Shown here in pieces: positions 34,978-47,705 of a stretch of 64,000 bases of DNA. Numbering within the stretch: position 1 is the first letter of the stretch; every line of letters begins with the position of its first letter. This stretch comes from Paulinella micropora (Eukaryota; Cercozoa; Imbricatea; Euglyphida; Paulinellidae), in assembly GCA_019918135.1 (NCBI GenBank), contig WBZZ01006900.1:62501-126500 (forward strand). The letters run 5' to 3'. The notes under the pieces were generated by a model that was not told the origin of the DNA, made no database searches, and saw only the letters and a program-made list of their open reading frames with translations. The translations under genes and the position numbers were made by a program.

Positions 34978-37900
34978 GTGAACGAACCCATAATGGCTGG
35001 TATGTGGGACTCGCCCACACAAGAGGCTGATCGATCAGCTATGGACAACCAAGGTCACGCTGACGACACGACCACTGGGGCTGGTCCCTTCCAGACACCC
35101 GTGCCGAATCGTGCCGATATATTCGGTCGTGATGCCAAAAATGCTGCACCTATCCCACAGTCCCCCTGGAGAGACGCTGGGGGCGCATTGATCTTGACAC
35201 GAACCACAATCCCTGTCATCCCTGTCCCTCAGACTAGTTTGGACATGACGGGACCCACGGGATGGCCAGCATCCCCAGTTGACCCTGCAAACCAGTACCA
35301 TTTCCCTCTCGCAGCCCCTCATATCCATAACAATATGTATGGGGACATCAACCATTGGACCCGAGCAACCATGGTGGTGGAGGGAAAAGACAGGGTGCTT
35401 GGCTTAATGTCCACTAACCCACGTAGAACCCAAATCGATAGTGGACCTTATAACACTTTGGGAGGACTTATGTATGTGTCGCGACAGGCTTCTCGATGAG
35501 GCTTGGCAAACATACCACCAACAAGTCCCACGCCTAAGGCAAACACTCACTTGCAGCAAATACGCTAGTGAACAAACAGCCATCATCACTGCCGTAACTG
35601 CACCTGATGCCGCTGGCGTGGACACTCTGTATTGGCCCGATGCCAACTACCTAAACCGTGTCCAGGCCAACCTCACGACAAGGGCCGTAGTCACCCTCAA
35701 GGGACTCGAGAACGTCACTGGGATGTGAGAACGTGTTTTGATGGAACAAAAACACTGGCGGGATGCCATAATCCCACCGACCTCCCCAGCCTATGACGAC
35801 CTCGTGTTTTTCCTTGACGCGGTGGAAACCCCGACTGACCCTTTCGCCAAGGTATCATTGTTCCTAACCTGGCTTAAGATCCGAACCACTCCCACGACAC
35901 TCCTTGACCTGTCTGACGAGGAGACCACAGTACCAGTGGCCCCTCATCCGGCGGCTACCCTCTATGTAACCAACTACCTCACTGTGGTAGACCTCATCCT
36001 CCAAGCCATTTCCGACTGCCTACGGATCCAAATAGCCGTACATGCAGTGGGTGACGATCGCACTGCCTCCACACCGGGGGTAGCTCGATAATCACTTTTC
36101 GTCGTGTATCAAGTCGACGGAATATGGTGGATAAACATAGATAGGGATGCACCCATCGAATGCCATCGCCCACCTAAGACAAAGACTGAGGACACCAGTC
36201 ATAAATGGGTGGACGCGGCGTTGCGAGCTGTTCGTGACCATGTCAACTTTGACTTTGGAGCACACACGCAAAGTGCGAGACTCCCGTATCGAGAGGGCCT
36301 TAAGCTCCTAATGGCTTATGCTGCCCTGGATCGGATCGTGGCCAGTCACGCACTTACGGTAGCCGATATGAAGCAACTGCTGAACAGTCTTGTGGGTGGG
36401 TGGCCATCTCAGACGCTACTCACCACGGACTAGCCTACTTGGCAGATGACTGGCGAAGCTGGTGTGGGGTAGGGGAAACTCACACTCGACCAGCTCCCAC
36501 ATTACATGCTCCGCCAGTTCATATCCGCAGCAGATTGGGGCTACATTATGCTCCCCCATATTGCTGTCGACCTGGTCCAGGACGCCGCCAGGCGGATGTG
36601 GGAAGACGATGTGGCAATCTCGTCCATCATCGATCTCCCACAGAAACTGTTAACAACTTAGTGAAGACCGATTTCGCTTCGTTGGTGTTGGCAGTCCTGA
36701 GCAGTGAAAGCCGAGCCACAACAAGGGCGGACGGATGGCGAGACGTTCGTCCGGAATGTCCTAACCAAAGCCCAGGACTTGTATAACACGAACTTCAAAA
36801 TCGTGCGGTTTCGAACAGACCGTATGTGCGAAATATCCCACTGGACAAGCAGCACCTTTGCTACCGATGTCTTTACCTCGGACAAGACCGAAAGAGCCAA
36901 GCGGGCCGATGTCCTGCTTAGAGCGATGACGATCACGGGTAGCACGCTTGAGGACCACCAGGCCAAACCGGGCCAAGAGTTTGACGTGTGGACTTTCGTG
37001 ACCGGCAGCAGCTGGTCCAACCACCGTCAATCGTGGTCTAGCTCGTCCAGGAGCCCCTATAGCTCCTCGAGCTCCTCTAGCTCGTCGTACACCCCTCCAC
37101 CGCCCTCACTTCCATTTGGGGGGGGCGACCAACTCGGCCACCACGGCCACCGGCACGTTCAACTCGATGCCTCCGGCTGGCGGGACGGCACTCCCATATC
37201 TGCCTCCCCCACCGCCAATGTCTCCTCCTCCACCGCCCATGTCCTACCAGTATTACCCTTCCTCTGGGTTCGCATCTCCACCACCGTTGTCACCGCCCCC
37301 GGTTCCGTGCTCTCCTACACGGGGCGGGCCCACATCCGAGGGTAAGTCGGGCAAGAGAAAGCTCGGTGACAGCGGCGTGGTCAAACCGCTATCTCACCTC
37401 CCACCGATCCCGGGCCCGTACAATTGCTCGTTTGGCCTTTTTAACGAGACCATTGCGGGGCCGTGGCACAAAAGCCCAGGTGCGGAGTGCTGTGATTATA
37501 TGATGCATGCGGTCATCTTCAACCCGCTTGAGGACAGCCGACTGTGGGTCGCCCCGTGCCAATGGTCAAATTCTTGTCAATACCAACACCCACGCCAGGG
37601 TCAAGAACGGGTGGAACCAATCAAATGGTATATCCACCGTTGGTACGTGGGGCGATCCAAGGTGAAGAGGGATGGCAAGTGGGTCCTCAACCCTAAGGAC
37701 AACTACAACGAAGGCATCCGAATTCCCGACGTCCATCCCGATGGGACGACGTACTTCTTGCCGCCCGGGCAAGACCCGCCCTGGCTGTCCCAGTACTCAA
37801 CCGAGGCCAAAGCTCGGGTGGAAAGGTACCGAAGCCAGGGCAGGAAGTACGACGAAGTGGCATGTTATATGCCCGCGAAAGAACACCTGATCGGTACATT

Positions 37901-38207
37901 ACATACACATACACACCCTCTCAGACCTCAGATGCCCCTATGCTCCATGCAGGCGTCAAAAAGGCGAAGACGGGAAACAAGAAACCCAAGAACAAATAAC
38001 CGTGGGCCGCCCAATACGTCCACACCCGAGTCAACGACACGTGGTGCTTCGCCCTTGGGAGCGTCCTCCTTGCTCCTGAGTGGGACAGATACACCTTGTG
38101 CTGGCAGGCAAACTAAGGCGGCCATGGGGACAGCCGCACGGCCAACCGTAGTGGCTCCGACTCTTCTTTTCACGGTCCCGGCCCAATCGCCAACCGAAAC
38201 TCTGTTA
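34978..38207 (+). pseudogene. Gag region of giant gypsy copy 2
   Basis: Coding-like frames run from MNEPIMAGMWDSPTQEAD through a helical central part (KWVDAALRAVRDHVNFDFG) to a Ser-rich and then Pro-rich stretch (PPPPPMSPPPPPMSYQYY near 37210). After this comes a Cys-bearing region (GAECCDYMMHAVIFNP, then CQWSNSCQYQHP) where a nucleocapsid would be expected. The assignment as Gag rests on position between the primer site and protease and on composition, not on a diagnostic motif. The region is broken about five times. Gag of this size (about 1,000 residues) is large for gypsy. Confidence 0.5.
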
Positions 38208-38580
38208 AGGTATGTAAGGTAGGTAGGTAGACAAGTCGTTCTGAGTCCGCGCCGCTGGCCGCCCTGCGCGAACACGAAGAGGTAGGTCAGCTAGGTAAGG
38301 TAGGCAGGTAGACTAGTCGTTCTGAGTCCGCGCCGCAGCTGGCCGCCCTGCGCGATCAGGTAGGTCAGCTAGGTAAGGTAGGTAGGTAGACTAGTCGTTC
38401 TGAGTCCGGGCCGCTGGCCGCCCTGCGCGAACAGGTAGGTAAGGTAGGTCAGGTAGGTAAGGTAGGTAGGTAGACTAGTCGTTCTGAGTCCGCGCCGCTG
38501 GCCGCCCTGCACGATCAGGTAGGTAAGGTAGGTAAGGTAGGTAGGTAGGTAGGTAGGTATGTATGTATGTATGTAGTATG
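38208..38580 (+). repeat. minisatellite of about 80-90 bp units between gag and pol
   Basis: Four units share GTCGTTCTGAGTCCGCGCCG and CTGGCCGCCCTGCGCGA, separated by AGGTAGGTCAGGTAAGG-type runs. The array ends in (GTAT)n. It lies between the Gag and protease regions of the giant gypsy element. Confidence 0.85.
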
Positions 38581-39504
38581 CATGTATGTGCGACAGGCTT
38601 CCATCCGTCAGCCCCTTTTCTATCAGTCCGCGACAAATAGACATCCTCAGACAACTCCGCACTGCCACCCTTCTGCTTTCTGTATGCCTTACCCGCCTTT
38701 TTCAATGCCTCCCCGTAGCTTATACCATGTTAGCGGAGTAAGCTTTTACAAAGACAATCCACTCGCTCATCCTCCTATATTATTTAATTTTTTATTTTTT
38801 TATACTGCCTACTATATACACTCTACGGTATAGTCCCATGATAGAGGCTACGACCTCACCGATAGAGGATAGCGTTGAGACGAGGGATAAGGATATAGTG
38901 ATGGGTAGCGACGACAACCGTCGGGAGCGTGTACCAAACAAGCCGGACACGGTCGCTGACCTTACCATAGAGGTCGGTTTACCCAATCCCTTACCCAAAG
39001 ACACCGTCGCAAAAGCGACGCCGGCTGTAGATCCTGACACGATCACGTCAAGTATATGTGATGGGGGGGCACCCAATAAGCCCTCGGACCCTCGCGTAAC
39101 GCGCGAGGCCTATCAGTGTCCGGCAGGTAGAAAAACCCGCCCCTTTTGTGAACAAGGTAAATAAAGTACATGCAGGGGCACGCTCATATGATATATACTC
39201 AGGGCAGACCCTATTAGATCGGCGTACCAGTCTGACAAGGGGTACGGTCATTAGATCCGATGTCAATCATCCACGCATACAACGCCCCGACGACAAGGCT
39301 GTCCCATCACTGCCGGTCGGATACACCCCTTCACCTTTCCAAGTGGCAACCACTATGGTCCTACCCGCCACAAGGGGTGACAAAGCCATCGCCCCGGCAG
39401 TCGTTCGCCAAATGGGTCTCACTCCATTGCACGACTCTGACCGACTCGGAGTGACGGCGCGATCATAAGCGCGACAGTTCGCCGAGACAGAGTTAAGACA
39501 GGCA

Positions 39505-40476
39505 TTGACAACCCGAGCCGAACCGGTAGACCTCCCACCGGCGGAGGCACGGGACATGAGCTACACCAGATTATACTGGAAAGAGCTCAAGGGCTACCTA
39601 GATACCGGAAATGATAGCATGGCCCAAATCACATTTGCGGGCAAACGTTTCATAGACACATATGGACGTCTGTTTGATTTTACTAAGACAGGCCCGCTCG
39701 GATATATCCGGGGTGCCAACGACGAACGGAGCGCGATCGTAGGACGTGTCCCGTTGACAGTCGAATTCCCGTCCTGGATGTCTTATACCATTAATGTCTT
39801 GGTCGTCCCGGCCTTCCCAGGCACTATCGTTTTGGGCAAACCCGATCTCAAAATGATGAATGCGCAGCTTATGCTGGGACAGGATATCATCAAATATGGA
39901 CGTGGACGACATGAGTCTGAATTCCCGATCCTAAAATCGGAAACGGACCTCCCACGACGGCATCCATATGGCGGTAGGGCTCAGGTCACACTGATACCAC
40001 CGGCCCCTCCATTACCCTATGATGGACACCTCGTCGAGCAACCTCGTCTTACCCCACAGGGTACTGCATGGGTGTACGCCAATGTATACATCCCAGAGCC
40101 GGATGACAAGCCACCCGACCCATGGGAGGACTTTGGAGAACTCGCGGCCAAGAGGGAAGCTCAGATCTTACTCCTGAAGCGTCAGGAAGACTCATGGCAT
40201 GGCTTCGACCAGCCGGGTCAACTGACCAAGGGGGTTCACCAATACGTGCGGGTCAAAACGAGCCTGGTATACCATGCTTCCAAAAGGCTGACGGAGGATG
40301 ATGACGTCATGCTAAAGCTGAAGCAATGGTACCAAGGCACTGATCCGATACAGCCGGAAAGCTTAACGGCGGTGCCCAAAATATTATCCGACCGCCTAGA
40401 CCGGGCGAAGACATTACGATTATCCTTCCAATCCATCCCACCGTCATGTGGTGGAGAGATGTTTTGGATCGGGTGA
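39505..40476 (+). pseudogene. retropepsin-like protease region of giant gypsy copy 2
   Basis: The segment has KGYLDTGNDSMAQITFAGKR, whose DTG is the aspartic protease active-site triplet. Later TIVLGKPDLKMMNAQLML corresponds to the LG.D/P block near the C-terminus of retropepsins. A Pro-rich linker and a Lys/Trp-rich connection toward RT follow. It is the protease of a Ty3/gypsy pol, part of a fossil element. Confidence 0.75.
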
Positions 40477-41739
40477 TCGATAATCCTATTCCAATCCCTA
40501 GCCGACAGTCCAAACCCCTTATGGCCTTTCGCTTGGGGTCCGTTAAGGACGGGTTAGCATACCGTACCAAGCTCATGACCCGCAAGGTCGATGACTTACG
40601 GGAAGCGGCATTCCAAATCTTCCTCGGCTTCTACCATAAGTCCGTGGCGAAACAATATGCAGAAATGATCACCGATCTACAGGAGTTTGCCTCTTGGGAC
40701 ACTCAATCCTCCACGCGATACCCTGGCCGGGACGCGAAGGACGAGGTTGAAGACCCGGACTCCATACTTGAGTACCCGGATGACCCACGGGACCAAGAAT
40801 CCGTCGAGGACATCATTGACGAGGTCATGGCGCGACAGCAGGGGTCGCCAGACTTTGTCTGGGACCTTAAGGCCCAATTCCTTAAGAACAAAAAGCTGTT
40901 CGGCCCACTTGTCGCTGGCGGGGTGACTCATGCTGCCGCCAGGATAGAACGACAGTCGGACAGACTATGCCCCGCCTCAAAGGATCACGCCTCAGTTACA
41001 GAGGAACAGATCTGCGAGGAAATGGTGCAGGACATATTAGCCAAGCGACTGATCGAGCCATCGTGGTCGGAATTCCGATCGCCGGTCAGACTGGCCCCAA
41101 AGCCGGATGGCAAACAGCGCTTGTGCATCAACTACACCAGGCTGAACAAGATCATTAAGAGCATCGAGGCCCCTATCCCTCGTCGGGTCAGTCCTAATTC
41201 TACCCGATTTCGAAAAGCGCTTTGTACTCGCTACTGATGCATCCAAATATGCAGTCGAGGCGGTATTACAACAATACGACTCTGCTCACAAGCAACTCCG
41301 GCCAATTATGTTCGTCAGCAAAAAGCTGACCCCTGAACAGGTGAACTACTGCACACGGCAACGCGAGGCGTTGGCGATAGTGTGGGCGTTCAGCCGGCTG
41401 CAAGAGTACTTGTGGGGCGCACCGAATATACTAGTCCAAACCGACCACGCCAACCTGAGATGGCTCATGGATAAGGAACATACGAGCCGACTAGCGAGAT
41501 GGCAGTCGGAATTAGCCTTCTATGATTTCACCATTGAGTACATCAAAGGCAAGGAAAACACGGTCCCGGACAGCCTTTCCCGCATGCCGAGAGTCAAAGG
41601 CTCCATCGGGGACGGACTTGACCGGTTCGCCATGCACACACCAACGGCATGCCTTGTCGGGTGGACTGGCAACGATGACTGGCTGGCCAGCGAACACATG
41701 CCGGGGTTCACAGACACACTGCCTACGGGTATGGCATAA
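40446..41739 (+). pseudogene. reverse transcriptase and RNase H region of giant gypsy copy 2, incomplete
   Basis: The RT fingers are seen (ILAKRLIEPSWSEFRSPVRL, then KPDGKQRLCINYTRLNK), followed by a gypsy RNase H domain (FATDASKYAV-type start, LTPEQVNYCTRQREALAIVW, QTDHANLRWLMDKEH, KGKENTVPDSLSRMP). The order is that of Ty3/gypsy pol. The region is incomplete and broken, so this copy cannot make a full polymerase. Confidence 0.85.
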
Positions 41740-41955
41740 TATTATGTAGCCACCAGCGCCATCAGCTGGCAACCGGGATATAAGACGGATACCCAAGAGC
41801 AGCTGCTGGAAAACCTCGAGTCTATCCGCCGCGTATGCTGCGCTAAGCACGACACGGAAGACTGGCGGGATCTCCTTGAGGAGATTGATACGCAGTCAGA
41901 CATCCTCAGCAAAGGGGATATACGGGAGGGCCAGACCCACGAACATGAACACTCC

Positions 41956-44216
41956 ATGAACGCGTTCTTTTCCAATAAGAATCAGTTGTTCTGGGTGCCG
42001 AAGAATGTTCACCCGTCTAGGTCTGCTACCATCGCAGCCGCGACCCAAACGCAACATACCCAGGATCACATCGGCCTGGTCACCAGCGCCCTACAGCTGG
42101 ATGACATGGACATGACCTTGGCCAGCCCTGTGGTCTTTAGTCAGTTAGCCAGGGATCCGAAGGAATGGGGCCCTTTATATCTCACGCCATGGATGCCCAA
42201 AAGCATCCCGAGACAAGGGAGATCCACCTCCAGAAAAAGACCATGGCATGGCACGATGACCTCCTATGGTACAAGGGGTCCGGAGGCAAGTGGAAAAAGA
42301 CGCGTCCAAATGGACGCTGTGGGTCCCTCCACCGCTTCGAAAGGCGATCTTAACCGCTACCCATTGCTCCGCCTTAAACTCCCACCTAGGAAGGGACAAA
42401 ATGTCGTGGTTCATTTTACGGAAATTTTGGTGGCATGGCGCAAAAGGCCATATCCGAAACAGTGGATACGTGTGAACACTGCAAGCAAATCAAATCTCCG
42501 CACCCAAACTCTCAGAGGGGCCTGTACGGCAAATATAACCTTCAGAAGACCTCTTTGAGACCTTACACATAGACTTCGTTGGCCCACTTCCATGAGCAGA
42601 ACAGCACAACTACCGGTACATCCTGACCGCCATCGACCGCTTTTCGAACTACGTGTTCGCGGCTCCGGTCAAGGAGAAGGACGCAGCATCGACATGCGAG
42701 GCCTTGATCGATCACGTCTTTCGGTACACGGGAGTAACCAAGAACGTATACAGCGATAGGAGCTCGGAGTTCACCAATGAGCTCTCAGCACAGCTGTCTG
42801 CGGCGTGGGGATTCAAATGGAAGTATGTTACGGCATACTCGCCAGAGAGCAACGGCAAGATAGAAAGGGTCCATAGGCCACTCAAAGCCGCCCTCCAACA
42901 ATACTGCCGTGACAACCAACACATTTGGCATAAAGCACTTCTGTTCTTTGTGTTCTCCATGAACAACACGGGCTCGAAGGCGTTAGGTGGGAAGACCACT
43001 GGCGCCTCCCCAAATTTGCTCGTGTACGGCCGTCATTTACGTATTCCGGAAGATATGGTGCTCCCGCACCGCCCGGAAGGCGGATTCCTAGAACACGAAG
43101 AGCTCTTCGCATGTCGTCTAAGGGTGATGGCGGAAGCTCGACATTATGTGGCCAAGGCCCGAGAGGCGGAAGAGGCCAGCCGCCAAAACCAGAACACACC
43201 ATCCAAGGTCAAGTATGAATCGGGAGAGTACCATGCGGGGGACCTAGTATTCCTATACGTCCCGGAGGTCCCCAACTTGGTCAGTGTGAAGCTCTTCCCT
43301 ATGTGGCAGGGACCCTACACCGTATTGGAACAAGTAGGGGCTCTGACCTACCGCATACAGGGTAAAGGCAAGACACTAGTGGTCCATGTCCGACGCTTAA
43401 TGCGCTTTAACCCCATGCTCGACCGAAACGAGACAATGGCGGATGCTATCCAAAAGCTGAACGTAAGCTTGCGTGCCCCGCCTAAGCGCCGTGACAAGAC
43501 GACCGAGGCGAAGGCTAATCCCGATCAGCCGATCCCGGCCGCGGAGAATAACGCAGCATCAGCGCCACGTCAAGAGGGTATGGACGTCGACCAAAATGAC
43601 GAATCCTCCCCGGCGGTCATAGCTCCGCGGCCGGATATCCATCCGCAGACCGATCAGGAGGAAAAAGCGGACATCGCACCTCAGCGCCCACCGGGTGAGT
43701 CCAAGCTGAGGAAAGGCGAAGGCGTTAAGGCCATCCATTGGCACGTGGGTAAGGTATATATCCTCCGTCCACCGACGGCCCACGTAGGCGACGATTGCCT
43801 AAACGACTTCTTCCTAATGAAGGTCAAGGAATGGGAACCGAAGGTCCGCGCCACCAGGGCGAACAAAGCGACCTCGGCCGAACCGCCCATCCTACAGTTC
43901 TATCGGTCACACCAAGACCTCGACGATCCTGAATCCCGAGTCTTCTACCCGGTGTATCGGGACGGGAAAACGTTGAGACGTTCTGGAAGGGCATTACCGA
44001 TAAATCGCCCGGATACAAGCCATGGCAGATCCAAGTATGGCCGCGCATGGTGCTAGACTACCCATTCGACCTCCAACATGGCCGAATCCAAATACGGGTA
44101 TGGGACGAGATAGCCGCCGAAGGCATCTCTACCGCTCTCATAGGGGCACCAGCACCGGGGAAATACAAACCCGGCCGATTAGGCCAAGCTGCTAAACCCA
44201 AACGAGCTCGAAAGTA
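41956..44216 (+). pseudogene. integrase with post-integrase module of giant gypsy copy 2
   Basis: It begins with the zinc-binding region, then the integrase core (YSDRSSEFTNELSAQLSA, then SNGKIERVHRPLKAALQQYC), VYGRHLRIPEDMVLPHRP, a GPY/F block (VSVKLFPMWQGPYTVLEQ, YRIQGKGKTLVVHVRRLMRF) and an acidic, Pro-rich linker. It ends with the conserved module: KVYILRPPTAHVGDD, FFLMKVKEWEPK, ILQFYRSHQD, WPRMVLDYPFDLQHGRI and VWDEIAAEGIS. The basic tail is KPKRARK. A chromodomain, common at this place in chromoviruses, is not seen; the module occupies its position. There are a few breaks. Confidence 0.85.
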
Positions 44217-44944
44217 GTCGAGGTGATGATCGAAGAAACGCATAGCCAAAACACGGGTAGTATAGGGGTACCGGGCACAACCGCACCGAGCGGAAACCTA
44301 GCCACAGCCATACTAGGGACACACCCGAAGATACCTCTGTCTTGTTTAAAATACTACCTAAGTCCGCTCTTCCACGGGAAAGAGGGGATTGGACCTAACT
44401 CGATGTAACAAACGGGAAAAATGACCCTGCCCCGCCCTCCGTGGGGTGCGACGGCCCTGAAGGTATCTTGACGGGTCGGTAGTTGGTGTTACCACCATGG
44501 GTCGGAATAATTTCTGGCTAGCTCAACCTGGCCATTGCACATCACACTCGCCTCCTCCCGAGTTGCTAGCCCGCCTCCCGCGGCGCTGGCATGTATAGGG
44601 TGTGATAAATTATTCTCCACAGAATGTTACGTCATTTATGTCACGTCCTCCCTATCTTGTTGTTTGGGTGCAAGGTTGAAAAACACCAAGAGCCATAAGC
44701 ATATATACTTCATTCATGCACTTAAGCGTCCCTATTCCTAGACAGCCCGATTCATATATAATCCCGAGGCATTAAGTACGGACAGGCGAAGGGATCCAAG
44801 GGCTCACGTCGCACCCAAATCCCCCTGTTGACATGTACATAAGTAAGCAAGTGTGCAAAGACGACAAACATCCCATAATTCACAGCACACACTTGCCTTG
44901 CTCATAATTTTGGCTCACAAATATACCGACAATCAAGCCCTTAT
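44217..44944 (+). other. conserved non-coding spacer between pol and ORF3, giant gypsy copy 2
   Basis: It matches 18365-19070 of copy 1 nearly end to end. Shared blocks include GGTACCGGGCACAACCGCAC, GTCTTGTTTAAAATACTACC and GTCACGTCCTCCCTATCTTG. It has no long frame. Confidence 0.65.
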
Positions 44945-47705
44945 GCCACCTATAGGCATGCAACAGCGCTGGAGCAGTATCTACCGTTCCTATTAGCGTG
45001 CGTGGCGTCGGTGTGCGTTATCGCGGTGGTACACTTGCTGATGCAAGTCATCGCGGTCGATAGGGGGAAAGCATCGGACCAGAGGCAAGAAGGCCAGCCG
45101 ATAGCAGGGGCGCCGCCGGAGGCCAAAGAACCGTCTGGGTCCGATTTACCTATGTCGGAGAGCCCCAGGTTCGCCACCCCACCACACAAACGACATAAAA
45201 CAGCACACTCGGATTCCAAGGGGGCTGGAACCATTCCGGAGGGACCCGCCCAACCCCGACCGAGCCCCACTTCACCTAGAACCCCACTCAGCACTCTTTC
45301 CGATCACTCGAACACCGAGCCTACCCACATGAACCCGGAGGGAGCCGCAACGCCGGCTAGTGTTGCGCGCACACCTTCCTCATCCCCGATGATGGATGAG
45401 GACATCGACCCAGAAGGTATCCTTGAGGAAGTCGATCCAGAAGGTATCCTTCGACAACCATGGGTTGACCCGGAACCGTGGCGCGTACGGGACGAGGACG
45501 AGTTCGATCAATCCGACACCGATTACGATTCGGGTGAGGATAGTGATGCTGAAGTCATGGCGCGCAACCGAGCTAAGCGACGCTTAAAGGCTCGCCATGA
45601 ATATTGGCGGCGGTTCGGGTGCAAGGACAAAACCGAGCCCGATAAATATAGCGACGGGTGAAACCCGATCGAGGAGGAAGAACCCGTCCCCACGCCTGTC
45701 AACATGGATTATCAACACCATCGCTGCCCACCACCTGAACAACCCCGACACTGGGGCAGGAAAGAGGAATTTGTGGCATACTTCCACAAAAAGGATGATA
45801 TCCCGTACGTATACGGCCCGATCGACCGACCGATATACTGTCATGGAGATAGACAGGTAGGCCAGAAAATCTACCGTCTCATCCGATGGGAATCCAAATC
45901 AGGGAAACCCAAACCTCCCCCTTCCAGCCCGCCCCAGAGGGTCAACTATGCACGCGTCAACCGATTATTGATGCCATATCGCAGATGCAAACCATGTTAC
46001 GGGGAATGGATCCTCACCTTTTCCAAGGGGACGAGGCGAGCGAGCAATACGAAAAACCCGTCCGATACGCCTTTGACCCGGCGTCACGCCAAATGCACCG
46101 CATACACCCTCCGTACCCGGATATTACGGACGCGGAGCGCCGCCTACGGCTTGAATGCCCAGCGCTCAAACATAGAACCAATCCGCGTTCTAATCCGTTC
46201 AAACCAACGGCGGAGCCATATCGGCATATGCTCGTTGGCAACCAGGTCAACTGGGTACCGGACCCTCACTATTTTGAGGACGAACCGGCCCACGGGGTCG
46301 TCCCTGAGGAAAGCATACCACCGCCACTTCCACCAATGCAAGATGAGCGGGGGGTATACTCTCACACCCCATCCTATCACTACGCGGCACATGACGAGAA
46401 CCGTCTCCGAGTGACCTGCGGTGGTGTGCGCACAGTGCCCTCCAACGGCAGCCATAACTGCGGACACAAGTGGATCCTTGACCCCGACCGAAACATGTCG
46501 CCAGAGCGATGGGGACCACATATGTGTCTGGAGCACAAATCTCTTGAGAAGGAACGACCATGGCGGTACCCAGTTACTAGACCGTGGGAAGTCCCTCAGA
46601 GCTCACCAACCTGGCCCAAAAATCCACTCCCACACGTGGCACCCTACATACCCATCCCAGGGGATCCTACATCACTGACCATGGAGCAGTGGGCGTTGAC
46701 TCGGACTATCACAGGCTGGCCTAGCTTGTCCGATCAACAAAGAGCGTATGTGCTACGATTCTATAGCATCAAAGCGCTGCCCGAACAGCTCTTGGAACCA
46801 TACGAGCTCCGAAGGCTCCGATGGTCACAATTGGACATCAGTGCCTACTACCGACTCCTGGAGAGAGCGGGCCTACCCCTCCCAGACGAGGTTCAGGCAT
46901 ACCGGGCCTATCACTTCCGAAAGGGCCGCGATCTCCCATTCAATCTGTCGGCGGAAGGTGACGAGTTGCGCCAAATCAAGGAGGCACTCGGAATGCCCCT
47001 TGAGGAGAGTGCCCAATAACCGTTCCCTACCCCCTGCCTATCAGATAGTGGCGTCACATATATTTCACCCTCGCCTCCCTACCATAGGCGGAGCTACTAT
47101 CGCCCCCAGCCACCTACAATCCCCGACCGATTTCAGGGAGTGGCAAGGCTACGACAAAGACATTATCTCCGTTTTCAACAAGAGAACATGGCGGTATGGC
47201 TCATAGCCATTCGCTATCGCCTGTTCCGAAATGGCCATGGATACCTACTCAATATCTTGATTGACCGCGAAGATGCCCGCCCAACCGACCCTCAACGCCT
47301 CCAATCCTGGGCGGAGAGGTGGGCTCGAAACTTCCGTTATCACGCCCGTCCAGAGTGGGACAGCGCGGTACAAGACTAAGAGTTCAGATGGCACAAAGCT
47401 ACAAAGCCATTGGACTATATATATACCACTCTCGACACTGTTACCCACGGTGGGAGCAAGTGTACGAATATAAACTCGGGGACATAATGCAAAGACTATA
47501 CCCTGAGTACGACCAACCACGGTCGTCGATCCGACCGTTCGATCTATCTGATGACGAACGGCAAATGATCCGCATCCAACTCGATCACGAGCGCGACGAT
47601 CCACCCTCCGACCAACCAGAGGGGCGGTACCGCTCACCCTCCCAGTCCAGCACAGAGGACAATTTCGTCCGATACGTGGAGGAAGACGAGAACGATGTGT
47701 TTTGA
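44945..47705 (+). pseudogene. ORF3 (post-pol gene) of giant gypsy copy 2
   Basis: The N-terminal part has a hydrophobic segment (ASVCVIAVVHLLMQVIAV). An acidic linker with repeated DPEGIL follows, then a basic patch (RAKRRLKARHEYWRRFG). The conserved central domain (about 46000-47019) has RYAFDPASRQMHRIHPPYPD, RRLRLECPALKHR, GNQVNWVPDPHYFED, a Cys/His set (VTCGGVRTVPSNG, HNCGHKWI, HMCLEHK) and ELRRLRWSQLDISAYYRLLE. The C-terminal part (47319-47705) has YHSRHCYPRWEQVYEYKLGD. No known family is recognised. Conservation with copy 1 at protein level shows it was a gene. It is broken about three times here. Confidence 0.7.

Noticed and set aside
35441-36433. Central gypsy Gag frames as separate host genes
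   Set aside because: They lie between the primer binding site and protease of one LTR element and follow one another on one strand.
38208-38580. Regular repeats that might suggest a CRISPR array
   Set aside because: Units are long, the sequence between them is also repetitive, and the setting is a eukaryotic retroelement.
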